64,000 nt of DNA from Thalassospira xianhensis MCCC 1A02616 (GTDB lineage: Bacteria; Pseudomonadota; Alphaproteobacteria; Rhodospirillales; Thalassospiraceae), in assembly GCF_003326475.1 (NCBI RefSeq), contig NZ_JPWA01000008.1, forward strand, positions 1-64,000, given 5' to 3'. The translations under genes and the position numbers were made by a program. Below, piece after piece: positions 42,265 through 51,321 of the stretch (position 1 is its first letter; every line of letters starts with the position of its first letter). The notes below the pieces were generated by a model. That model was not told the DNA's origin, did no database searches, and was given only the letters and a program-made list of their open reading frames with translations.

Positions 42265-44141
42265 GCTGTTTTTGGGGGGCGACAGAACGACACATCAAAC
42301 CGATCAGGCGACGTTGTTCTACGATGCCGTAGGTGCTCTTCGATGACTCCGAGGAGGCGACTTTTATCGTCCAGATTCAAGTCGCATTTATGTTTTTTAA
42401 GCAACTGACTGATGTCTTCTTCGGTTTCGGGCAGAACGGAAACCATCGCAAGCAACACCCGTTCCGGAATTGTGGCACCGGAGAACTTATTTTCAACTAT
42501 CTCCTCTCGTGCAGCACTTAGTGCACGATAGAGTTGGTGCACATCGCTGGGCAGCTCATGTGAGAGTGAATGCCTAGTGCTTTTTGCGTGCGTGCTTCGT
42601 GTTTTAGTTTTTTTCTCGGCCGGAGGGTGAACGAGCTTAATGGCTTCTTTTCCCCTGAGAATACTGTTGCCGCGCGGTGTCAAAAGAAGCCGGGTGTCAC
42701 GCGTCGGCGGTGATGCTAAGGCACCCGCGGCAATGAGCTGACGGATGATATGCATCCAGTATTCTTTGGTGTTGTTCTTGCCAACTCCGAACGTTGGAAG
42801 TCTATGGTGACCATTCCGTTCAACAATTGGCGTCCGCTCCCCGGTCAGTATAAGGGTGGCATAGTGAGCCGAAATGGTCTCCTGAGTACGATAGACGGCT
42901 GATAGAACCTTCTGAGCCTGGACCGATCCGTCAAAGGTTTCAGCCGGTTGCAAGCAGCGATCACATTTCCCGCAATTGCCTGGGTGCGCCTCACCGAAAT
43001 GCCGTAGAAGAACTTCACGACGGCATCGCGGACTCTCTATCATTCCGATGAGGGTTTGTAACCGATGGTGTGCCAGATGCCTGTTTGTTTCGGTACTTGT
43101 GCTCTCGTTGATTAGATATCGTCGCTGAGATATATCGGCGGCGCCGTAATTCATCCAAGCGGTCGCTGGCTTTCCATCTCGCCCTGCCCGGCCGATCTCC
43201 TGGTAGTAGGCTTCAAGGCTTTGAGGCAAATCCGTGTGAGCTACAAACCTCACGTCTCTTTTGTTGACACCCATCCCAAACGCAACCGTAGCCACCATAA
43301 TGACTGCATCCATTTGAGCAAAGTATCGCTGATTAGTTTGCTTTTCTTCCGCTGTCATGCCTGCGTGATACGAAACAGCATCGAACCCTTTTAGCCGGAG
43401 AAATGCACACGTATCGTCGACCTTGCGCCGACTATTGCAGTAGACAATGCCACTCTGCCCTCTTCGCATCTCTAGAAAACTAACGAGTTGCTTCTTCGGG
43501 GTTGTCTTCTGCTCGATTACAATTGTCAAATTGGGCCGGTCAAAGCTGGTTTGGAATACTGCCGCCTCTTCCAGCTTGAGACGCCTCTGGATTTCTTTGA
43601 GTGTTGTGGGGTCAGCTGTTGCCGTGAGTGCAATCATCGGAATATTCGGGAACTCAGCACGGGTTTCACCGATGCGGAGATACTCCGGCCGAAAGTCGTG
43701 TCCCCACTGGCTAATGCAGTGCGCTTCATCAATTGCGATAAGAGCAATCTTTGACTGCTCAATCAACTTCTGGAATCTTGTGAGTGCAAATCTCTCAGGG
43801 GCAACATATAGCAGGTCAAGCTGCTTACCTCTCACGCGTTTTTCAATGATAAGCGCTTCATCGGGAGGAACGGACGAGTTCAATTGCGCAGCTCTAATTC
43901 CAAGTTTCGCCAGTTCCGCAACCTGATCCTGCATGAGGGATATCAAGGGGGAAACCACTATCGCGATACCATCACGGATGAGCCCGGGTATCTGATAGCA
44001 GAGTGACTTTCCGCCGCCGGTCGGCATCAGCACAACCGCATCATTTCCCCGGATGACATGTTCAATAGCCGCCTTCTGGAGCCCTCTGAAGCTATCAAGC
44101 TTGAAGACAGACCTGAGAACTTGCTCGGGATTATTTTTCAT
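42261..44141 (-). CDS. recQ: RecQ-type DNA helicase
   Basis: The 626-residue product has the RecQ motifs: FRGLQKAAI (motif 0), Walker A MPTGGGKS (39-46), DEAHCISQWGHDFRPEY (138-154), then SGIVYCNSRRKVD, VATVAFGMGVNK and QEIGRAGRDG. Four Cys in the zinc region (CRREVLLRHFGEAHPGNCGK, then CDRC) follow. The C-terminal part is basic and only weakly HRDC-like (LYRALSAAREEIVENKFSG). RecQ unwinds DNA 3' to 5' and feeds RecJ, whose gene is at 25908. Length matches E. coli RecQ (about 610). It is divergent from the SecA-like gene. Confidence 0.92.
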   Translation of the reverse strand: MKNNPEQVLRSVFKLDSFRGLQKAAIEHVIRGNDAVVLMPTGGGKSLCYQIPGLIRDGIAIVVSPLISLMQDQVAELAKLGIRAAQLNSSVPPDEALIIEKRVRGKQLDLLYVAPERFALTRFQKLIEQSKIALIAIDEAHCISQWGHDFRPEYLRIGETRAEFPNIPMIALTATADPTTLKEIQRRLKLEEAAVFQTSFDRPNLTIVIEQKTTPKKQLVSFLEMRRGQSGIVYCNSRRKVDDTCAFLRLKGFDAVSYHAGMTAEEKQTNQRYFAQMDAVIMVATVAFGMGVNKRDVRFVAHTDLPQSLEAYYQEIGRAGRDGKPATAWMNYGAADISQRRYLINESTSTETNRHLAHHRLQTLIGMIESPRCRREVLLRHFGEAHPGNCGKCDRCLQPAETFDGSVQAQKVLSAVYRTQETISAHYATLILTGERTPIVERNGHHRLPTFGVGKNNTKEYWMHIIRQLIAAGALASPPTRDTRLLLTPRGNSILRGKEAIKLVHPPAEKKTKTRSTHAKSTRHSLSHELPSDVHQLYRALSAAREEIVENKFSGATIPERVLLAMVSVLPETEEDISQLLKKHKCDLNLDDKSRLLGVIEEHLRHRRTTSPDRFDVSFCRPPKTA

Positions 44142-44315
44142 GGATGTGACGAACCATAACTCTGGGATGAAGCCAAAGGAAAACTAGAGCGAGCGACGCA
44201 AACAGTCAAGAACAACCATAAAAATTGTTGATATTCTGCTTTAAGATTGAATGGTTTTGCTATAACTTTTCCTTCATGAACCGTCACTCCTGATCCTGGA
44301 AGGCATCGCCTCTTG
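44142..44315. promoter_or_regulatory. Divergent recQ/secA-like promoter region with two AAGGAAAA words
   Basis: For recQ, TTGACT and TAGTTT are 17 bases apart on the minus strand (about 44183-44211), with the word TTTTCCTT overlapping the end of the -10. For the SecA-like gene, TATAAC (44261-44266) is directly followed by TTTTCCTT (44267-44274). In both cases the word sits at the expected transcription start. Confidence 0.5.
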
Positions 44316-46715
44316 ATGACCCGGCTAAAGCCCTCTTCCGCACATATGCATGAACGCATCTTGCAGGTGCGAGCTGAACAAGCAGACCTATCTGAGCTAA
44401 GTGAGAGTCACTTTAGAGCGGCTGCCCGCGACTTTTTCCAAGGAGAGCGTGACTACAGCGGCGATAAAAATGTGGCTGCGGCATATGCTGTGGACGCTAT
44501 CAGGCGAGTGCTCGGTTTCAAAGTCAGGGAGTGTCAGGTCGTCGGCGCTTTCATTCTTGGAGATGGAGCCGTAGCAGAAATGCAAACTGGCGAAGGCAAG
44601 ACCGTTGTTGCTGTGCTCGCAGCATGCATCAACACGCTGAGGCACAGTTCCATCCATATTGTGACGGTCAATGACTACCTGGCTGCCCGCGATTTCGAGC
44701 AAATGCGCCAGGTTTTCGAGTTGCTATCGATCTCCGTAGGATGCGTGATTAATCGCTCCACCGCGGATCAGCGCAGAGAAGCTTATCGTTGCAGGGTCAC
44801 CTATGCCACAAACAGTGAGCTCGGATTTGATTACTTGCGCGACAATATGCAAGTTGTGGAAGAAAACATCGTTCAACAGCCTTTTCAGTTTGCCATTGTT
44901 GATGAAGTGGACGCCATCCTGATCGACGAGGCGCGCACCCCGCTTGTGATATCCGGTGTGGGTGAAGACTGGTCGTCAGCGGTATTGTTGGCGGACAAAA
45001 TCGTTTCTCAAATTGAACCGGCGGATGTGCTATTTGACCGGAAAGTACATTCCGTACAGTTAACTGATGCCGGTCTGTCGCGTGTTGAGCAGTTATTGCT
45101 GAACTCCCGAGCGATGGGACCGGGCACTCATTTGTATGATGAGGTGAACCTTCATTTAGTTCCCTTCATTCACCAAGCCCTCAAGGCACACTTTTTGTTT
45201 GAAAAGGACAGCGACTACCTGGTGGTCGACGACGAAGTTGTTATAGTCGACAGGAACACGGGTCGAGGGATGCACGGCAGACGATTTTCTGAGGGACTGC
45301 ATCAGGCCCTCGAAGCAAAAGAATGTTCTCCGGTGCAGCCAGAGAATACTGTGCTTGCATCGATTACCTATCAGCATTTCTTCCGCATGTATCCAAGGCT
45401 ATCTGGCATGACGGGCACGGCCGCCCAGGAACGCCATGAACTGGCGGAAATTTACGGCCTGAGGGTGATTTCCATACCACCGCATAAGGCAGTCAACCGG
45501 GTGGACCTACCAGACCGGGTTTACCGCTCCTGCCGAAGCCGTGATAAGGCTGTCGTTAGTTTGGTGCGCGAGGCGCATAAGATTCAGCGCCCGGTTTTGG
45601 TCGGAACCAAATCTGTCGCAGATTCGGAAAGGCTGTCAGCTCTGCTGTCGGCTGAAGGAATTGTTCACTCGGTTCTGAACGCAAGACACCATGCACGCGA
45701 AGCAGAGATTATTGCGAATGCCGGACGACCTGGAGCAGTTACGATAGCCACGAGCATGGCCGGGAGAGGGACTGATATTCTTTTAGGGGGTGAACAATCA
45801 GAATGCGCCAATAGATTTGGTCTGCCGGTGACCCAACACTCCAGGCGTGCTGTTGTCGCGGCAGGAGGGCTTCTGGTTATTGGTGCGGCGCTGTTCGATA
45901 GCAAGCGCGTAGAAGACCAGTTGCGAGGTCGTTCTGGTCGACAAGGTGACCCGGGAACAACAATTTTCCTCCTGTCTCTGGAAGATTGTGAAGATGGTGC
46001 CGGAAGCACGATTCCCCCATTCAAGTCGGATCGGTTTGGTCAGGTCGTTCGGCGCGAGCGGGCATTGAAACATCTTCGCAACTGGCAAAAATACCAGTCC
46101 GACAGGCAGTATGACGCCCGTCGGATAATGTTAAAGTTTGACAGCGTCTTGAATGCCCAGCGACTTGCCTTCTACCAGACGAGAAACGAATTTCTGCGCT
46201 CGGACAACATATTCGCGGAGACGCGTGAAATCCTGGAAGCGACGGTAGATAGGATGGTTGATCGCTATGCCCGCCCTCCAGAGATGCCTCTTTACTGGGA
46301 TATCTATGGGCTTAAGGCTCATGTTTGCATGCATTTCGGTCTTGCAGAACGTGACATGTCGGGTGTTACGGAAGTCACCAGCATTTCCAAGCTTTCAGCG
46401 CTTTTGACAAGCCAGGTACTGGAAAAGTTCGTAGACCTGTGGTCTGACACGCCTCCGGATGTCGTTGCGGCCTTCGTCAAGCAAGCGATACTCAAAGCCT
46501 TGGATGCCTCTTGGCAAACGCATCTGGCGGTCATGGACCATATCAAGGATGCGGTAGGGCTGAGAGCCTACGGACAACGTGACCCCTTGGCCGAATGGCA
46601 TGTGGAAGGTGCCGAGCAGTTTATGAAGCTGTTTCCGCGCGCCTATATGGATGCCTTGTCTCAGCTATCCAGATTTCGCTACGTTGATGCGTTGGAACAG
46701 GATGCGAGCTTCTGA
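44316..46715 (+). CDS. SecA paralogue lacking the C-terminal zinc tail
   Basis: The 799-residue product has SecA motor motifs: EMQTGEGKTVV (about 87-97), VTVNDYLAARD, FDYLRDNM, VDEVDAILIDEARTPLVISG, MTGTA, TSMAGRGTDI and QLRGRSGRQGDPG. It retains the scaffold and wing region (DASWQTHLAVMDHIKDAVGLRAYGQRDP). It ends shortly after, without the C-terminal SEC-C cysteines that bind SecB and lipids. SecA drives export through SecYEG; a second, shorter SecA suggests a dedicated export task such as pilin or surface protein secretion, but no partner SecY2 is present. ATG 44316 follows AAGG by 13 bases. Its end overlaps the convergent phosphoesterase gene by 37 bases. Confidence 0.85.
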   Translation: MTRLKPSSAHMHERILQVRAEQADLSELSESHFRAAARDFFQGERDYSGDKNVAAAYAVDAIRRVLGFKVRECQVVGAFILGDGAVAEMQTGEGKTVVAVLAACINTLRHSSIHIVTVNDYLAARDFEQMRQVFELLSISVGCVINRSTADQRREAYRCRVTYATNSELGFDYLRDNMQVVEENIVQQPFQFAIVDEVDAILIDEARTPLVISGVGEDWSSAVLLADKIVSQIEPADVLFDRKVHSVQLTDAGLSRVEQLLLNSRAMGPGTHLYDEVNLHLVPFIHQALKAHFLFEKDSDYLVVDDEVVIVDRNTGRGMHGRRFSEGLHQALEAKECSPVQPENTVLASITYQHFFRMYPRLSGMTGTAAQERHELAEIYGLRVISIPPHKAVNRVDLPDRVYRSCRSRDKAVVSLVREAHKIQRPVLVGTKSVADSERLSALLSAEGIVHSVLNARHHAREAEIIANAGRPGAVTIATSMAGRGTDILLGGEQSECANRFGLPVTQHSRRAVVAAGGLLVIGAALFDSKRVEDQLRGRSGRQGDPGTTIFLLSLEDCEDGAGSTIPPFKSDRFGQVVRRERALKHLRNWQKYQSDRQYDARRIMLKFDSVLNAQRLAFYQTRNEFLRSDNIFAETREILEATVDRMVDRYARPPEMPLYWDIYGLKAHVCMHFGLAERDMSGVTEVTSISKLSALLTSQVLEKFVDLWSDTPPDVVAAFVKQAILKALDASWQTHLAVMDHIKDAVGLRAYGQRDPLAEWHVEGAEQFMKLFPRAYMDALSQLSRFRYVDALEQDASF

Positions 46716-47392
46716 AACTCGGCCGCGTTAACCGAGAGGAGTTCGCACCCATCCAAGCCTCTGACCGGTATACCGGTAGAGGTCATTCCTACATAGCTGT
46801 CGTGCATATGTCCATGAACCAGCAGGCGGGCATGCATGTCGGCAGCCAACTGATCCAATTCAACAGTTCCGTTGACATGAGATGACGGCGCTTCATGAGT
46901 AACCAGGATATCACATCGCATGGCGCTGAGAATTTGATGATCCTCAGGGAATATCGTATCCCTTTGCCGCAAAGGCAGCCCTTTGCGCCATCGCGCATGA
47001 TGCGCGAGCTTCTCAAGGTATTCTGCACGGGTGTGAAACTTTGGCGGCTCCTCAGATCTAGGGAACCAGACTTTACCCCGATAGACCCCGCCAAGCCCAC
47101 CGAGCGTCAGCTTCGTACCATCACTTGAAATAGTGACCGTTCTCGTGCCGAGGTTCCCTTCTGGATAATCCTCCAGCAGCCAGTCAAGCTGTTCGCCTGT
47201 CGTGGTGTCGTGGTTCCCCAGAATATACCAGACACCAATCCCGCTCTCGAAGAAAGAGGCCAGTTCTTCCCTGATGGAACGCTCAAGCTCGAGGTCGCCC
47301 AAAATGACAACATGCTCAGGCTTCTGCTTCGCCACCGCATCCTTCAAATGGGAGAATTTTTTGTGCGGATCGCCATAAAACAAGATTGTCAT
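46679..47392 (-). CDS. Metallophosphoesterase
   Basis: The 237-residue product has calcineurin-like motifs: GDPH (7-10), VVILGDLE, ILGNHDTT, then a His in ILVTHEAPSSHVNG and LLVHGHMHDSY. These residues bind two metals. Substrates of the family range from nucleotides to nucleic-acid ends and phosphoproteins; none is evident here. It is the last gene of a minus-strand operon (PcfJ-like, DUF488, this gene). ATG 47392 lies 25 bases after the DUF488 stop. Confidence 0.85.
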   Translation of the reverse strand: MTILFYGDPHKKFSHLKDAVAKQKPEHVVILGDLELERSIREELASFFESGIGVWYILGNHDTTTGEQLDWLLEDYPEGNLGTRTVTISSDGTKLTLGGLGGVYRGKVWFPRSEEPPKFHTRAEYLEKLAHHARWRKGLPLRQRDTIFPEDHQILSAMRCDILVTHEAPSSHVNGTVELDQLAADMHARLLVHGHMHDSYVGMTSTGIPVRGLDGCELLSVNAAEFQKLASCSNAST

Positions 47393-47417
47393 CAAATGCT
47401 CTCGGTCGTAGTCAAAT

Positions 47418-48020
47418 TCATGATGTCATAAGCTTCAAAGAATAGGCAACCTGCATGCTATGCTTTCGATAGGCAGTGCTCAACTGCTCATCACGTGATG
47501 CGAACAAATCAGGTTCGGTCATTGATGACTTTTGAAGCAATAATTCCTCGATGTCAGATTGGTTCGCTATCTTGTTGTCACCCATAATATGCTTAACGAC
47601 CACACTTTGCGACGATAGGGCCCGTCCAACGAGCAGGCACCGGTGGCAATCACACGGGCTGCTTTCGGAACACATCAGGCATATCTTGTGCCCGCGCATT
47701 GCGCCCGCTAGCAGGTGTTTGATGCCGTCGGTGAAGCTGCTTTCCTTTGCCATGATTTCATAGTCGGCGACATGCCCATTGTAGCAATGAGCTGCCTTTG
47801 GCCTGCCGCCCAAAGCTTGGCCGAGATACGTGTAACGCATTTTAGCCCGATAGACGCTAGTTCGAATATGTTGTCTGTCGAACTGTGAACAGTATCTGGA
47901 GTATGGAGATGATCGGACATCCACCAAATCTGAGATGTCGTGGCTCCTCAGACGGTCAATGAATGTCGTCATTTCCATCGTTGAGTGCCCGATCGTAAAG
48001 ATCTCCGCTCGCTCCATCAT
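47418..48020 (-). CDS. DUF488-family protein
   Basis: The 200-residue product starts with FTIGHSTMEMTTFIDRL and continues LVDVRSSPYSRYCSQFD, YTYLGQALGGRP and CLMCSESSPCDCHR, the conserved DUF488 pattern including the Cys cluster. The family's function is unknown; a nuclease-like or redox role has been suggested by context elsewhere. ATG 48020 overlaps the stop of the PcfJ-like gene (ATGA), showing translational coupling. Confidence 0.85.
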   Translation of the reverse strand: MMERAEIFTIGHSTMEMTTFIDRLRSHDISDLVDVRSSPYSRYCSQFDRQHIRTSVYRAKMRYTYLGQALGGRPKAAHCYNGHVADYEIMAKESSFTDGIKHLLAGAMRGHKICLMCSESSPCDCHRCLLVGRALSSQSVVVKHIMGDNKIANQSDIEELLLQKSSMTEPDLFASRDEQLSTAYRKHSMQVAYSLKLMTS

Positions 48021-50098
48021 GCCCCCATCTCGGGAGCCCGCAGAGGTTCCTGAGGTTCATGCAAGGCTGCGTAAACTTCATTCTCGAACCTGTCTCCAAA
48101 CAGTGCCTTGAAGCCCTTCTTCCTGACGCGCTTCGGCAGAATAGGAGCAAACTGCTCGAAGGCAAAGTCTACGGCTTTCGGGTTTTGGCTGTCATAGCAG
48201 GCACCAGCATGATGTTCCGAAGCGACCCCGATACGCCGATCATTCAGGGCGCTCTCCAGATAGTCTGTTTCGATTTTCAGACTTCCTGTGTAGATTGCCG
48301 TCATATATTCCCAAAGCGCGGCCCATGCTTCGCTTGGGGGCTTTGCGTTTTTCATACCGCGGAATTGGTGGACAGATGGCGGCAATGAGAAAAGCTCATT
48401 GTTTGTTTCGTCATCCTGCGATTTAACGAGCGGGATCAATCTTTCCTGAATGATTTCAGCCGTTCCCAATGACGTCCCCGCGGGCGTCCGGATGGAAACC
48501 AGATGTGAACCTTCGTACAAAGCCTTCTTGGCATACTGGTTGATACAGTGCTTCAACTGCTTGCGTTCATCGTCGAGCATGTCTTGGTTAGTCAGATGAA
48601 CGACAAGAAGGCCCGTTTTGGAGCGCCATTCCGATTGGTGCAACGGCGGCCAACTGTCTCTCGCCTTTCTTTCCCTGCTCGCATCTGAGCCCGGGTAAGC
48701 CAAAGAGAGGGCATGTTGCATTTCCGCCTGCTTTGCATCCCAGTATGTGCAAGCTTCCGCTACCTGCTCGATATTCCATCCCTCCAACAGACATTGCAGA
48801 GCTTCAGATATGGTATAGTTGGGAGCATAAGCCGAGCCGTTATGCTTGGAGCGATAGAATTCGGCCGCCGGTTTTAGAAGGTTCTCATAAAGGTCCAGGA
48901 ACATATCCCTGAAGCCCTCGTTTGCGACCTCTAGCGCATCCGGAGACATATCTTCCCATCTGCCTCTACCGGATTGCAGGAACTTCTCGACAACGTCTTG
49001 AGCCGTCGCCCCCTCCGTTCCGACAAGCATCCTCCCCAATTTCTTGGCCAAAGAGACCGAAGTAAGATATGACCTCCACCCTTCACGAGTTTGGGGTGCA
49101 GGGCCATCTGGCATCATTTCGATATCTTTTGTGAAGCCCACAATTGCCATGTGGTTTGGAGGGGTCTCCATCCCGGCGTTGGCAACAGTTAATCCGTTCA
49201 ACTTTCGCAGTGTGGAAGCTTCAATATTGAACATATTCTGAAGCACCGGATTTAGCGGCTCTGCATTTTCAATGGCATCGCAAACAGGGCCGTATGTTGC
49301 ACCCACCGCTGAATAGAGGATTGGAAACGCTTTTGCAGCCTGCTGCCGCCGCCTGCCCAGTTCCGCATCCAGGCTTCCATCGGGCAGAACGCCAACCGCC
49401 CAGTTGTAATTTTTAATACCGTTCGCAGCAGCGCCATTCATTGCTTCGAGAATGTTCTGGTTCAGGGACGCGCGAAACTGTTCAAGCGCTTCTCTGGCTT
49501 CGCTTTCGATAAACCTTCTCAAAACCGTTTTGACGCCATCTGACACTTCCGCGCGCATCTTTCGATGTGGCGAGATGTCTGCCCCATAATTCTCCTCGGA
49601 TTTCCCCTGGATTACGGGCCGGATCGGCTGAAGGATATCACCGATATCAGGATGTCCAGCCAGGTCCTTGTTGAGATAGTACTCCAACATTCTGATCTGG
49701 TCGTCGAGTGTGTTGATCACCCTTCCGCCGGTAAAATCAAGTATCGTAGGCACACTTCTTGTCATCACCGGTGGCTGCTTTTCGATGAAAACCTGAGCAC
49801 CGTTGTTCAACGAGTACTGGCAGCTGGCCTTGCCCATATCTTGTGTGAAAAAGGCGCGTGGGTCAGCCAACACGAACAGGTCAGTACTTCCAACTCGCCC
49901 ATCGTCAAACTGAAATACCGCCGACCGATAGATACGCGCCATCGACTTGATTCCTGGAGCCGGAGCCTCAGCAAACATGCTTGCCGCCCGAAGTCGGAAT
50001 TTTGTAATCGACCTCTCTACCAGATGTGCTGTCTCTGGGCTTTTGCAGAAATGCTCTGCCAACCTTTTAAAGGCTTCCTTGTTAGGTAAAGTCAACAT
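48017..50098 (-). CDS. PcfJ-like domain protein (paralogue of the gene at 13826)
   Basis: The 693-residue product has a long unknown N-terminal part and a C-terminal segment near residues 505-570: DSWPPLHQSEW, LLVVHLTNQDMLDDERKQLK, KHCINQYAKKALYEGSHLVS, IRTPAGTSLGTAEI. This is the PcfJ-like arrangement seen also in the 13826 gene; the His-Cys pair is kept while GGY is replaced by NQY. ATG 50098 has GGGA upstream. It leads an operon with DUF488 and a phosphoesterase. PcfJ-like proteins are typical of conjugative elements, role unknown. Confidence 0.65.
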   Translation of the reverse strand: MLTLPNKEAFKRLAEHFCKSPETAHLVERSITKFRLRAASMFAEAPAPGIKSMARIYRSAVFQFDDGRVGSTDLFVLADPRAFFTQDMGKASCQYSLNNGAQVFIEKQPPVMTRSVPTILDFTGGRVINTLDDQIRMLEYYLNKDLAGHPDIGDILQPIRPVIQGKSEENYGADISPHRKMRAEVSDGVKTVLRRFIESEAREALEQFRASLNQNILEAMNGAAANGIKNYNWAVGVLPDGSLDAELGRRRQQAAKAFPILYSAVGATYGPVCDAIENAEPLNPVLQNMFNIEASTLRKLNGLTVANAGMETPPNHMAIVGFTKDIEMMPDGPAPQTREGWRSYLTSVSLAKKLGRMLVGTEGATAQDVVEKFLQSGRGRWEDMSPDALEVANEGFRDMFLDLYENLLKPAAEFYRSKHNGSAYAPNYTISEALQCLLEGWNIEQVAEACTYWDAKQAEMQHALSLAYPGSDASRERKARDSWPPLHQSEWRSKTGLLVVHLTNQDMLDDERKQLKHCINQYAKKALYEGSHLVSIRTPAGTSLGTAEIIQERLIPLVKSQDDETNNELFSLPPSVHQFRGMKNAKPPSEAWAALWEYMTAIYTGSLKIETDYLESALNDRRIGVASEHHAGACYDSQNPKAVDFAFEQFAPILPKRVRKKGFKALFGDRFENEVYAALHEPQEPLRAPEMGA

Positions 50099-50211
50099 CA
50101 CTCAATCCCGGCGTTACAATATCTTCAACAAAACCTATCCGTCAACAATGCAAAACACGACCATTTTTGCTTCAATGAAAGGAAAACATAGACCACATGC
50201 TCTCGGTTTCG
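50099..50211 (-). promoter_or_regulatory. Leader of the PcfJ-like operon with an AAGGAAAA word
   Basis: On the minus strand TTGACG is followed after 18 bases by TATTGT (about 50146-50117). A further TTGACG and TCTATG pair, 17 bases apart, lies upstream and is directly followed by the TTTTCCTT word (50186-50179), again at an expected start site. Confidence 0.45.
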
Positions 50212-51243
50212 TCAATCAAAGGAAATTGATAACCCCCGAAACGGGTCTACTTCTTCCAGTTCCCATCGCAATGAGAACCTTTGCAGCACACTCTTTTTGA
50301 TGCATGTGGGAGAACCAACATTCTGTTGAAGAACCTTTGAAAGTGTCAGGGCATTACGAATAATTTGGTCACAAATTTCTTCGGACCATCCAGAGCCCAA
50401 TACAGACTCCTTGCACTCACGAAGGGCGCAATAAAGACGGAGGATATGGGTCGGCAACTCCTGCAACGGATTGCACTCAATGTCTGACAGGAACACCTTC
50501 AAAACATGGTAGGCCGCCATCTGCCGGTCGTTACGCCTAACCGCCAGGGCCGATGACACCTTAAGCGCCCCGTCGATATTGAATCTGGATTTCAGGCGTT
50601 CCTTAACGAAATCGATCGCCTCGTCCAAAGCATCGGCTTTGAACGTGAAAAAGGGGTCTTCTCCGGCCGGGCATGTTGTTGCCGATATTTTCGCTTCGCC
50701 AGGAGACGTCAGCTTTACCAGCCAAACTGGCTCCAAATCCCTTCGATAAAGGACGCCGTTACATAGAATTACAAGATCGAGCCACCATTGCAAATTTGCT
50801 ATTCGTGCCAACCGGTCATCCCATCGCCATTCTTTAATCGGGACTTCATGGCGATATTGGTGGGTGCGGATGTCGATGATATCTGTGCCACTGCGGTTCA
50901 CCATATGAGCCGCAGCGGCAAACGGAAATGGATTGTCGCACCATGTCACGCCTTTCTTGGACAGCAGGTACTCCAATCTGCCCGGAGACAGAGGCGTTTT
51001 CAGGTCTGGTTCTAACAGGGCTTTGTAAACGCCGTCTTTCCCGTCAAAAGTCGACAGGATGATTTCATGCTTTACCTTGGAGTTCTGATATCGGAACGCC
51101 TCATGACGTTGCTCGGAGGGAACGGCTTCGAGTAGCATCGGCGCTTCATCGCGGAAAAGGATATCCACATGCTTTCGACAGCGTGCCTTAACGACAGTCG
51201 CGTTGTAAACATATGGAACCTCAATCGCAACTTTCTGGCTCAT
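50212..51243 (-). CDS. Unknown protein, 343 aa
   Basis: No family recognised. The product begins with a beta-rich basic segment (VAIEVPYVYNATVVKARCRK), has an aromatic middle (EWRWDDRLARIANLQWWLDL) and a helical C-terminus. There is no signal or membrane segment. Size and mixed basic/aromatic character would suit a nucleic-acid-binding protein, but this is not shown. AGGTG precedes ATG 51243. It is divergent from the DUF4349 lipoprotein gene, with a perfect inverted repeat in between. Confidence 0.65.
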   Translation of the reverse strand: MSQKVAIEVPYVYNATVVKARCRKHVDILFRDEAPMLLEAVPSEQRHEAFRYQNSKVKHEIILSTFDGKDGVYKALLEPDLKTPLSPGRLEYLLSKKGVTWCDNPFPFAAAAHMVNRSGTDIIDIRTHQYRHEVPIKEWRWDDRLARIANLQWWLDLVILCNGVLYRRDLEPVWLVKLTSPGEAKISATTCPAGEDPFFTFKADALDEAIDFVKERLKSRFNIDGALKVSSALAVRRNDRQMAAYHVLKVFLSDIECNPLQELPTHILRLYCALRECKESVLGSGWSEEICDQIIRNALTLSKVLQQNVGSPTCIKKSVLQRFSLRWELEEVDPFRGLSISFD

Positions 51244-51256
51244 AATTCACCTGGAA

Positions 51257-51284
51257 ATACAGCAAAACTATAATTTTGCTGTAT
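51257..51284. promoter_or_regulatory. Perfect 11-bp inverted repeat in a divergent promoter
   Basis: ATACAGCAAAA (51257-51267) and TTTTGCTGTAT (51274-51284) flank CTATAA. The repeat overlaps the only promoter-like region for both divergent genes and is a good operator candidate. Confidence 0.6.
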
Positions 51285-51321
51285 GATGCAAACAATTCCA
51301 TTCAATTATAAGGAAAACAGA

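Noticed and set aside
43447-43926. A 159-codon plus-strand frame
   Set aside because: Antisense to recQ, with low-quality composition.
49565-50089. A 174-codon plus-strand frame
   Set aside because: Antisense to the PcfJ-like gene at 48017; no ribosome site or motif.
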